Part shown: positions 1 through 5,911 of the stretch, one piece after another
Numbering within the stretch: position 1 is the first letter of the stretch
Layout: each line of letters starts with the position of its first letter
From: Bacteroidota bacterium
Lineage (GTDB): Bacteria > Bacteroidota > Bacteroidia > Chitinophagales > LD1
Length of the DNA stretch: 7,139 nucleotides
Assembly: GCA_016722375.1 (NCBI GenBank)
Contig: JADKJG010000017.1
Coordinates: 1 to 7,139 of the forward strand
Direction: 5' to 3'
Notes under the pieces: model-generated
What the model was told of the DNA's origin: nothing
Databases searched by the model: none
What the model saw: the letters and a program-made list of their open reading frames with translations, nothing else
Position numbers and translations under genes: made by a program

Positions 1-902
1 GAGAAGCCCGCCTGAAGCATGTAGAGGTTTTTATCCTTGCGGTAAAGATCCTTCACTCCGTCCATTTCATATTTATACTTGTCTTTCTTAGGTCTCCATT
101 CATAAACCACGGCTGCATCGCCGCCAAAGTTGGGCGCGGCATGATCGAAGTTGAATTTGAATTTATAGTTGTCCGTAAAATTGAAGTTATCGGAATGGCC
201 GTAGTTCAAATCGCTATTATTAATGCTAAGGGTTTCGCTGTTTTTCCATTCGTATTGAATATTTTTGGAGTAGAGATAGGTAGCACCTATACCTTGAAGG
301 AGTTTAAAAGTGCCACCTACTTTCAGCATGTGTTCGCCTTGATCTAAAACTACTCGAGAGTAGGTCACTCCGTAATCAGCCCACGCCATGGTGCGGATGG
401 CTATGTTTCTATCCGAAAAAGATTGGTTAAAGAATGGAGTAGCCTTGGTACCCACTCCGTAATAAATAATCTGGGAAAGGGTTTGGTCTATGCCATCCAC
501 ATTGGTGACCATGTTGGCATGGTAAGAAAAGGCTACGGCGTTTTTGTTTTTCTTTCCGAATGAAAACATGAAAGACAATGGCCCCTGAACTTGCAAGCCG
601 ATGTAAGCATTTTTCGCCCGACCATTCAGTCGTTCGTGCAGGTTCACGTCTTTATCAAAATTTGAAAAAATAGAGGGATGGGTGATTGCCTTTCCGTCCA
701 GACCGATGTAATTATTGCCTGCCGAGAAGCCAAAATTGATGAGGTTGATGTCGGCAATAAAACGGCTATCAGCAATAGCGGGATTATAGTTGACGTTGGT
801 AATGCCGCCATAGTTACTACTGCGCAGTCCCAGAAAAAACTGTGCTTGAGCAAAAGTAGCTGATAAAAAAAGGAAGGTAAATAGAGGTAGAAATTTCTTC
901 AT
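1..902 (-). CDS. DUF5723 family outer-membrane beta-barrel-like protein, N-terminal part (C-terminus off the window)
   Basis: The minus-strand frame is open from ATG at 902-900 to the left edge: 300 complete codons plus two bases, no stop. Residues 1-20 form a signal peptide (MKK, a Leu/Phe-rich core, then AQA before Q21), so export is expected. The mature start has the phrase SSNYGGITNVNYNPAIADSR (28-47). That phrase, plus NNYIG (63-67), GPLSFMF (107-113) and KNAVAF (120-125), is what I recall of Bacteroidota DUF5723 proteins, which resemble outer-membrane barrels with alternating polar and aromatic strands. Their role is not established; structural similarity to PorV/FadL-type barrels is only an inference. 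The gene is divergent from the small membrane-protein gene at 997. The ATG at 902 is chosen because it gives a complete signal peptide and lies just behind a -7-like box at 923-930. Family assignment is fairly sure; function is unknown. Confidence 0.75.
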   Translation of the reverse strand, partial: MKKFLPLFTFLFLSATFAQAQFFLGLRSSNYGGITNVNYNPAIADSRFIADINLINFGFSAGNNYIGLDGKAITHPSIFSNFDKDVNLHERLNGRAKNAYIGLQVQGPLSFMFSFGKKNKNAVAFSYHANMVTNVDGIDQTLSQIIYYGVGTKATPFFNQSFSDRNIAIRTMAWADYGVTYSRVVLDQGEHMLKVGGTFKLLQGIGATYLYSKNIQYEWKNSETLSINNSDLNYGHSDNFNFTDNYKFKFNFDHAAPNFGGDAAVVYEWRPKKDKYKYEMDGVKDLYRKDKNLYMLQAGF

Positions 903-922
903 AGTAAGGGGTTTAGTAGCCT

Positions 923-930
923 CAAAGGTA
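923..930 (-). promoter_or_regulatory. Putative Bacteroidota -7 box for the DUF5723 gene
   Basis: Read on the minus strand this is TACCTTTG, a full match to the Bacteroidota TAnnTTTG element. It lies 20 nt before the ATG at 902, so transcription would start near 916 and leave a leader of roughly 13 nt. No clear TTTG -33 element is seen about 19 bp further upstream (the sequence there is A-rich), so this is a one-element prediction. Confidence 0.45.
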
Positions 931-957
931 AAATTTCAACTGAATCGTTTTAATGGA

Positions 958-988
958 TTTTCCACCGTCGCATTTGCTGCTACATTTG
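958..988 (+). promoter_or_regulatory. Putative promoter of the small membrane-protein gene
   Basis: TACATTTG at 981-988 fully matches TAnnTTTG and is followed by C, as is usual. A weak -33 element (TTTT at 958-961, one mismatch to TTTG) lies 19 bp upstream. Only 8 nt separate the -7 box from the ATG at 997, so the mRNA would begin at or within a few bases of the start codon. A second CATTTGC copy at 971-977 precedes the one at 983-989 but lacks the TA of a -7 box. Confidence 0.5.
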
Positions 989-996
989 CGCGCAGC

Positions 997-1392
997 ATGA
1001 ACAAATCTTCTTCTAAATTTTTGATTTATTTAATAATCGTTACGTCCATTTGTGTGGCCCTCCAATTTGTTTGGAATATGCAAATGGAAGAAGACATGAA
1101 GTTGAAAAGCGGCTATGCACTGTTAGGATTTTTTGTGGTGAGCGTGGTTTTGGTTCATCTGTTTCTGTCGCGGGCAGCAAAGGGCAGTCCGCAAGGGTTT
1201 GTAAGAAGTTTTATGCTGGCTACAGTCTTGAAGTTTTTTGCTTATCTCACGGTGTTAATAGGCTTCCTCTTGTATTCTTCTGAAAACAAGAAAACGCTGA
1301 TTCTGCACTTCCTTTTCTACTACGCGGTCTTCACCGTGTTAGAGGTCAGCCACTTGTATTCAGAGCTAAGGAAGAAGAAGGATGCGTTATAA
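997..1392 (+). CDS. Small four-helix membrane protein, resembling the AtpI-like protein of Bacteroidota ATP synthase clusters
   Basis: This 131-residue protein is mostly hydrophobic. Likely membrane segments are 8-26, 39-57, 68-93 and 101-121. The N-terminus and C-terminus are basic (MNKSSSK; RKKKD), and a short acidic loop (MEEDMK) lies between helices 1 and 2. The third segment with its Arg and Lys (FVRSFMLATVLKFFAYL, 68-84) and the fourth with Glu116 recall the small hypothetical protein usually encoded next to atpZ/atpI and atpB in Bacteroidota, which may help assemble or modulate the membrane sector. That link rests on remembered pattern, not a search. Here it stands alone: divergent from the DUF5723 gene, convergent with priA (26 bp between stop codons), and no atpB or atpE is nearby. 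It could equally be an unrelated small membrane protein. The start at 997 is the first ATG behind a -7 box and keeps helix 1 intact. Confidence 0.7.
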   Translation: MNKSSSKFLIYLIIVTSICVALQFVWNMQMEEDMKLKSGYALLGFFVVSVVLVHLFLSRAAKGSPQGFVRSFMLATVLKFFAYLTVLIGFLLYSSENKKTLILHFLFYYAVFTVLEVSHLYSELRKKKDAL

Positions 1393-1418
1393 AGTTAAAT
1401 CGTCCGACAATCGTTTCC

Positions 1419-2966
1419 CTACGGATCCACATCCACTTTCACATCCACACTCTTCAGTTCAGCCATAGACTTCATTTTATTCATCACTTGTAGCAAGGCC
1501 TGTTTCATGGCCGACAAATCTTTGTTTTGGGGATGGCTTTTAATCAGCACTTCGCGGATATAAAAATTATTGATTTTGGAAATGAAAGGCGGTGCCGGGC
1601 CGAGGATGATAGCAAGTTGTGTTTTGCGGATCTCGTTGGCTAAGAAAAGCGCCGCCTGTTCTACGTTATTCACCTGCCGGTGACGCAGGGTTATCTGCAT
1701 CATGCGCGTATGGGGAGGATAGCTGAATTGCAGGCGATGTAGCAATTCGGTTTCAAACATCTTTTGGTAGTCGCCGTTCACCACGTTTTGAATGACCGGA
1801 TGGCTTGGGTCAGAAGTTTGAATAATAACTTTCCCCTTTTTATTTTTCCTCCCTGCTCTTCCCGCTACCTGCATCATCAGTTGAAAAGCTCGCTCGTGCG
1901 AACGAAAGCCGGGATGATGAATGAGTTGGTCGGCATTCATAATCCCCACCAAACTGACGTGGTCGAAATCTAATCCCTTGGTCACCATTTGGGTGCCTAC
2001 CAGAATATCTACTTCGCGGTTTTCAAATTGGGCAATGACATTGGCATGACCATGTTTTGTTTTGGTAGAGTCATAATCAAGCCGGCTGACTTTAGCTGTC
2101 GGAAACAATGTGGCGATTTCATCCTCAATTTTTTCAGTACCGGTACCCACAATGTCTAGGTCTATCGCGCCGCAGGACTTGCAATGGTCAGACATCTTTT
2201 CATAATAACCGCAGTAATGGCAAATCAATTTGTTCTGAAACTTATGGTAGGTCAGGCTCACATCACATTGCTTGCAGCGATATACATGGTTACAGGTTTT
2301 GCAAACCTGATAGTTGGCAAAGCCCCGACGGTTGAGGAAGAGGATCACTTGCTCGCGATTCTCGAGCGCAAGACCAATGGCCTCTATGAGTTGGGAAGTA
2401 AAACTGCCTTTCATTTTTTTTCGCTTCAGCTCTTCGCGAATGTTGGCAGTAAGAATCTCAGGCATTTCAATACCACCATACCGACTCATTAGTTTCACCA
2501 ATCCAAATTTGTCATGTACCGCATTGTAGGAAGATTCGAGCGAGGGAGTGGCAGTACCTAGAATAACCTTAGCGCCAAACAGTTGAGCCAGCATAATGGA
2601 GGCATCGCGTGCGTGATAGCGCGGAGCGGGATCCATTTGTTTGAGTGCGGAGTCGTGCTCTTCATCAACGATTACTAATCCCAAATCATGATAAGGGAGA
2701 AGCAGGGCTGAACGCGCACCGAGAACAATCTTGTATTGGTTATGTAATACTTTATTCCATATTTCTACTCGTTCATTTTGGTTGAACTTAGAGTGATAGA
2801 TACCCACCGTATTGCCAAATACTTTTCGAAGCCGGTTGATGATTTGTGCCGTAAGAGCAATTTCCGGCAGCAGATAAAGTACCTGTTTGTTTTGTTGAAG
2901 AACCTCTTTGATTTTCTCAATATAGATATTCGTTTTGCCACTTCCTGTTACCCCATGCAACAACAC
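1419..2966 (-). CDS. priA: PriA C-terminal fragment (helicase core)
   Basis: This is the downstream frame of the split priA. The GTG at 2966-2964 is only the first possible start in this frame and sits inside a conserved strand just before the P-loop, so it is not a credible natural start; homologous sequence extends back to the frameshift near 3009. In repaired numbering it has Walker A GVTGSGKT (306-313), the DEEH box (402-405), eight zinc-binding cysteines in four CxxC pairs (523/526, 532/535, 550/553, 563/566), GTQMVTKGLDF (625-635) and motif VI QVAGRAGR (667-674). It ends in VKVDVDP, the DVDP-type C-terminus of PriA. All catalytic and metal sites are present. Alone it would lack the fork-recognition domains. 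Confidence 0.85.
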   Translation of the reverse strand: MLLHGVTGSGKTNIYIEKIKEVLQQNKQVLYLLPEIALTAQIINRLRKVFGNTVGIYHSKFNQNERVEIWNKVLHNQYKIVLGARSALLLPYHDLGLVIVDEEHDSALKQMDPAPRYHARDASIMLAQLFGAKVILGTATPSLESSYNAVHDKFGLVKLMSRYGGIEMPEILTANIREELKRKKMKGSFTSQLIEAIGLALENREQVILFLNRRGFANYQVCKTCNHVYRCKQCDVSLTYHKFQNKLICHYCGYYEKMSDHCKSCGAIDLDIVGTGTEKIEDEIATLFPTAKVSRLDYDSTKTKHGHANVIAQFENREVDILVGTQMVTKGLDFDHVSLVGIMNADQLIHHPGFRSHERAFQLMMQVAGRAGRKNKKGKVIIQTSDPSHPVIQNVVNGDYQKMFETELLHRLQFSYPPHTRMMQITLRHRQVNNVEQAALFLANEIRKTQLAIILGPAPPFISKINNFYIREVLIKSHPQNKDLSAMKQALLQVMNKMKSMAELKSVDVKVDVDP

Positions 2967-2998
2967 GACATTTTTCGTTTCAAAATGCTGATTAATTT

Positions 2999-3868
2999 CT
3001 AGTAAGGCTTTTTCTGGGCTTCGTTTAATGCCGGGGCATCGGCGGTATCAGTTTGAATGTTTCCAAGGCGCGAAACTTCCATTTTGAATTCCATGAATAC
3101 CCCCCGCTTGACTAAGGCAGATAATACTGCAGCAGAACTTTTGGAAAGACTTAATAATTCACTTTTCCGGATGAATTTTGATTTATGATGTAGTTGGGTG
3201 AAAGCCAATAAAAGCTCTACCTGTTTGGGTGCTCGACCTAATTCTGCATATAGTTCTTCCAAGGCAGTATCACCAACGTACTTTTCATCCAAGCGTATGT
3301 AGGTTTCTTTGCGCACTTTGAATTTCTCGGATAATTCTTCCGACGAAATCGCAATGCCGAGATTAAAAAGAGTTTTCAACTCCTTGTAAACCGATTGTTT
3401 TTGTAAACATTGCTGAGCCTTCGCCAGATCAATTTCCCTAGTATTACGGAGCAATTGCACTAGTAAAAACTCAGGTTCGGTTAAGGATTCAAAATCTCCG
3501 TCGTAGTTTTCGTTATAGCGTATTTTTGTTTCGCTCGACAATTTTAAACCGGAGGGCAAAGCCACCGCCATTACTTCGCCTAGAGTACATACATAATACC
3601 GACTGATCCATTCCCAGAATTTTAATTGAACAGGTGTGATAATGGCCTCCTCATCGGCAATAGATTCAATCAATTTGGCAGGTACCGAGGGGGCCTGATG
3701 GTGGACTTGCTGAACGATAGCAGAGTAAAATCTCTTCTTTCCAAACTGGACAATTACCCGTTGGCCTACTTTCACAAACTCCACCCAATCTATCGGTACA
3801 GCATAAGTATAGGCCTGTGGTAGTGCTAAGGGAAGAATGACATCTACGTATGTAACTAAGGAAGACAT
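2999..3868 (-). CDS. priA: PriA N-terminal fragment (DNA-binding part)
   Basis: This is the upstream frame of the split priA, 289 codons from ATG at 3868-3866 to TAG at 3001-2999. The start fits the family: VDVILPLALPQAYTYAVP (8-25) is the typical opening of the PriA 3'-end-binding domain, and VGQRVIVQFGKKRFYSAIV (34-52) follows it. Residues ~70-110 (KFWEWISRYYVCTLGEVM, then ALPSGLKL) resemble the linker into the winged-helix part, and ~205-260 (GRAPKQVELLLAF onward) look like a winged-helix fold. The last two residues, PY, are out-of-frame read-through; the true sequence diverges after QKK (287). Translated alone it would bind DNA but lack the ATPase. It is divergent from the DUF4838 gene, with 74 bp between annotated starts. 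Confidence 0.8.
   Translation of the reverse strand: MSSLVTYVDVILPLALPQAYTYAVPIDWVEFVKVGQRVIVQFGKKRFYSAIVQQVHHQAPSVPAKLIESIADEEAIITPVQLKFWEWISRYYVCTLGEVMAVALPSGLKLSSETKIRYNENYDGDFESLTEPEFLLVQLLRNTREIDLAKAQQCLQKQSVYKELKTLFNLGIAISSEELSEKFKVRKETYIRLDEKYVGDTALEELYAELGRAPKQVELLLAFTQLHHKSKFIRKSELLSLSKSSAAVLSALVKRGVFMEFKMEVSRLGNIQTDTADAPALNEAQKKPY
3009..3013 (-). other. priA: Frameshift site in priA (A5 homopolymer)
   Basis: The coding strand reads CAG AAA AAG CCT TAC TAG in the upstream frame. The downstream frame, which carries all helicase motifs, needs GCC as the next codon, so one A is missing (A5 instead of A6). The shift falls between the conserved ALNEAQ segment and the helicase domain. The local G AAA AAG is an imperfect -1 slippery heptamer: one tRNA-Lys could re-pair fully, the other would mismatch. 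I see no GC-rich hairpin just downstream and no Shine-Dalgarno-like stimulator upstream. Confidence 0.85.
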
Positions 3869-3873
3869 TCCGG

Positions 3874-3881
3874 CAAAGTAA
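3874..3881 (-). promoter_or_regulatory. Possible -7 box for priA
   Basis: On the minus strand this reads TTACTTTG followed by C, one mismatch from TAnnTTTG (T for A at position 2). It is 5 nt before the priA ATG (3868), which would give an essentially leaderless mRNA. No TTTG is seen at the -33 distance. The call rests on position and partial match only. Confidence 0.3.
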
Positions 3882-3942
3882 GAAGGAAATTTGTTTTCTC
3901 GGTACTGATATTTTAACGCAGCTTATAAGAAGACAAACAGCT

Positions 3943-5778
3943 ATGCTGATACCTTTGCCACTTGTGAAATTTTGCGCGCTTATACTTTTCCTTTTTGCTC
4001 TCACACCTTCAAGCATGGCCTTAGACCGATTGCTTGGAAAAAAAATAGTTGTCAATGAGGGTGCATATAATATGGTGAAAGATGCTACAGAAGATTTGCG
4101 GGCGCATTTGTCAGAGGCCTGTGGAGTCAATTTCACTATAGAAAAACAGGACAGCAGTATTACCACAGGAATTTTTCTTAATCTGCTTTATCCAAGAAAG
4201 GACTCAGCTTATTTAAAAAGACTGGATATAGATAATCAGGATGTTTTCCTTTTAGAAGGGGATGGAAAACGTTTTGTTAAAATATCTGCATTTTCAAAAC
4301 AAGGCTTAGTGAACGGCATTTATACCTATTTGGATCGTCTTGGTTTTCGATGGTATTATCCGGGTGAGCTTTGGAAATATGTTCCAAAGTTAATGGACGT
4401 TGGTATTTCAATAGACACCATCGAAAAACCCGACTTTGTTTTACGTGCCTTTTTCGGAACCTTCGGCACACCTCGAAACCGAGTAATTGACAAGAATGCT
4501 ATAGTTGACAGGGAATGGAATCTATGGTCAGTACGCAATCGTTTAGGAGGTACTTACTCCTTGAAGGGGCATGCCTGGGGAGATTTCTTTTGGAGGAATA
4601 TTCAAACCTTCTTAAAGCATCCTGAATATGCTGCTTTGGTGAATGGGAAACGTTCGGAATTAAACTCCGGCGGCATTAAATTTTGTACCAGTAATAAAGG
4701 GTTGCAAGAATTATTTGTGCAAGATAGAGTGGCGGAGTTGAAGAAGAATATGAATGATATTCCAAACCGCCCTGTATATACTGTTTCCGTGGAGCCCTCG
4801 GATGGCGAGGGTTTCTGTGAATGTGATGAATGCAGGAAATTAGGAACGATCAGCACCCGCGTTTTTCTTTTGGCAAATTTGGTAGCAAAAGAGTTTCAAA
4901 AAGTTTCTCCCAAGGCATTTGTCAATTTGTATGCTTACAACAAACATGCTGCCCCGCCTGATATTGCTTTGGAACCCAATGTAATAGTCCAGATTATTCC
5001 TTACGGATATCAGGACTATACTTCGCCTGAAGTGATGTTCAAAGAATGGAAACTGAAATGCAATCACCTGTTTGTCTATGATTATTATGGATTACCCATT
5101 CTGAATCTGGACAAGCCTTTGCAAGGGAGTTTGACTCCGATCGAATTTGCTAATCGAATTCGTTTCTGGCATGATCAAGGTATTAAAGGAATCACTTTGG
5201 AGAGTTCCTATAGTATAGGCGCCACTGGATTAGGGCTTTATCTCTTCTCCCGATTGTCGTGGAATATCAATACAAATGTCGAAAGGGAGGTAAGCGAATT
5301 CTATCAAAAAATATATGGAAATGCCGCCGGCAAGGTTCGCCAAGCACAGAGTGCGTTAGAAACTGACACCAATTTGATAGATAAGAGAATAAGCCTGCAT
5401 TTGGCAAGTCGTATCATTGACTCGCAAGAAACAGCTACGCAAAACGACACAATACTGGGCGCTCGATTAACTAGTTACAAAGCCTATCTCCTCTATTTGA
5501 ATTTTCTTTATGACTTTCAACGTAACGAAATAACTGAAGATACTACAGCGATTGATCGTTTAATGACCTTTGTCTATGGGACATTCTTCTTAAAAATGGT
5601 TCATCCTTTCCCTGTTTCTGAATGGCTTAAAAATTATGGTGCCAATCCGGAGTATGCAAAAAGGTGTTGGGATACCTTCAACCCGACAAAAAAAGGGATG
5701 AAGTTTTCTTCCGTCAGGCAATGGCGAAAAGAGGAGATAGACGCGGCCTTTCGTGAATCTGTTACCAGGACGGATTAA
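3943..5778 (+). CDS. Secreted DUF4838 domain protein (glycoside-hydrolase-like)
   Basis: This 611-residue protein has an N-terminal signal peptide (hydrophobic 11-21, likely cleavage near SSMA-LD at 26), so it acts outside the cytoplasm. The first mature region (~30-160) resembles the alpha/beta N-terminal domain shared by alpha-glucuronidases and other carbohydrate-active enzymes; it ends in GLVNGIYTYLDRLGFRWYYP (121-140), a phrase typical of DUF4838 proteins. The DUF4838 core follows, with VSVEPSDGEGFCECDEC (281-297), a Cys292-x-Cys294-x2-Cys297 cluster that could bind metal or form disulfides, and FVYDYYG (377-383) and ITLESS (417-422) in a barrel-like region. The family is thought to act on glycans, but I know of no defined substrate and cannot name catalytic residues with confidence. 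No SusC/SusD pair, transporter or other glycan gene adjoins it. The start is uncertain: GTG at 3964 (codon 8) gives a cleaner signal peptide (MKFCALILFLFAL) and lies just behind a perfect -7 box. Confidence 0.8.
   Translation: MLIPLPLVKFCALILFLFALTPSSMALDRLLGKKIVVNEGAYNMVKDATEDLRAHLSEACGVNFTIEKQDSSITTGIFLNLLYPRKDSAYLKRLDIDNQDVFLLEGDGKRFVKISAFSKQGLVNGIYTYLDRLGFRWYYPGELWKYVPKLMDVGISIDTIEKPDFVLRAFFGTFGTPRNRVIDKNAIVDREWNLWSVRNRLGGTYSLKGHAWGDFFWRNIQTFLKHPEYAALVNGKRSELNSGGIKFCTSNKGLQELFVQDRVAELKKNMNDIPNRPVYTVSVEPSDGEGFCECDECRKLGTISTRVFLLANLVAKEFQKVSPKAFVNLYAYNKHAAPPDIALEPNVIVQIIPYGYQDYTSPEVMFKEWKLKCNHLFVYDYYGLPILNLDKPLQGSLTPIEFANRIRFWHDQGIKGITLESSYSIGATGLGLYLFSRLSWNINTNVEREVSEFYQKIYGNAAGKVRQAQSALETDTNLIDKRISLHLASRIIDSQETATQNDTILGARLTSYKAYLLYLNFLYDFQRNEITEDTTAIDRLMTFVYGTFFLKMVHPFPVSEWLKNYGANPEYAKRCWDTFNPTKKGMKFSSVRQWRKEEIDAAFRESVTRTD
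3950..3957 (+). promoter_or_regulatory. Putative -7 box inside the annotated 5' end of the DUF4838 gene
   Basis: TACCTTTG followed by CC is a full match to TAnnTTTG. It lies downstream of the ATG at 3943 and 6 nt before the GTG at 3964. If it is the real promoter, the mRNA starts at about 3963 and the 3943 ATG is not transcribed from it. A -33 TTTG is not evident at the expected 17-20 bp upstream. The alternative is a weaker upstream pair (TTTG at 3890-3893 and TATTTTAA at 3909-3916, 15 bp apart). Confidence 0.4.
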
Positions 5779-5844
5779 ATCCATTCAGTCAAAAACCGAG
5801 TAGAAACACCTTAAAACCCGGTCATTTTGGCATTATTTCCTCTT

Positions 5845-5859
5845 GAATTTTGAAAATTC
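5845..5859. repeat. Perfect 15-bp palindrome in the atpD promoter
   Basis: GAATTTT-G-AAAATTC has 7-bp arms around one central base and overlaps the TTTG -33 element at 5849-5852. It may be an operator. It could also be chance in an AT-rich region, and it is not a terminator: it lacks GC and a following T-run of its own. Confidence 0.5.
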
Positions 5860-5878
5860 CTTTTTACCTCTATTTTCG
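5849..5878 (+). promoter_or_regulatory. Promoter of atpD (Bacteroidota -33/-7 type)
   Basis: TTTG at 5849-5852 and TATTTTCG at 5871-5878 (TAnnTTTG with C for T at position 7, followed by C) are 18 bp apart, close to the usual Bacteroidota spacing. A start near 5885 would give a leader of about 27 nt before the ATG at 5912. The leader is A-rich and has no Shine-Dalgarno sequence. This is the best two-element promoter in the window. Confidence 0.6.
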
Positions 5879-5911
5879 CACCGCCCTTTAAAAAGATAAT
5901 ACACAATATAC

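Larger units (their letters stand above)
1419..3868 (-). pseudogene. priA: Primosomal replication-restart helicase PriA, full length but split by a one-base frameshift
   Basis: PriA is a 3'-to-5' DNA helicase that recognises abandoned replication forks and helps reload the replicative helicase. The locus encodes the whole family layout if one base is restored. The first frame (2999-3868) gives residues 1-287, with the 3'-end-binding and winged-helix regions. The second frame continues as ALLEINQHFETKNVV into the helicase core, zinc cysteines and the DVDP C-terminus. The repaired protein is 816 residues, normal for the phylum. The break is at an A5 run (coding strand CAG-AAAAA-GCC, T5 at 3009-3013 on the plus strand). 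A sixth A restores the reading as QKKALLEI; as written, translation ends at TAG (3001-2999) three codons after the run. Every motif beyond the break is intact, so decay is not advanced. A homopolymer sequencing error or a very recent mutation is likelier than an old pseudogene; programmed -1 frameshifting is less likely. Confidence 0.85.

Noticed and set aside
644..863. Small open frames on both strands within the DUF5723 gene
   Set aside because: They lie in other frames of a continuous signal-peptide-bearing coding region that has clear family motifs.
1393..1418. Bidirectional terminator between the convergent membrane-protein gene and priA
   Set aside because: The 26-bp gap has no inverted repeat or T-run that I can find.
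1421..1452. Short tandem-like ATCCAC repeats near the priA stop
   Set aside because: They encode the alternating Val-Asp C-terminus (VDVKVDVDP) typical of PriA, so they are explained by coding.
1764..2529. Several 70-100-codon plus-strand open frames inside priA
   Set aside because: They are antisense to the conserved helicase core and show low-complexity or non-protein-like composition; they are shadows of priA.
2964..2966. GTG as the start of a separate downstream helicase gene
   Set aside because: It falls inside the conserved strand leading into Walker A, and homologous PriA sequence continues upstream in the same frame to the frameshift.
3666..4166. 166-codon minus-strand open frame across the priA/DUF4838 divergent region
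   Set aside because: It overlaps the start of two well-supported genes in another frame, has no recognisable domain, and covers both likely promoters.
5797..5822. Possible terminator hairpin (ACCG...CGGT) after the DUF4838 gene
   Set aside because: The stem is only 4 bp with a loop of about 18 nt and has no proper T-run; it would not be stable.
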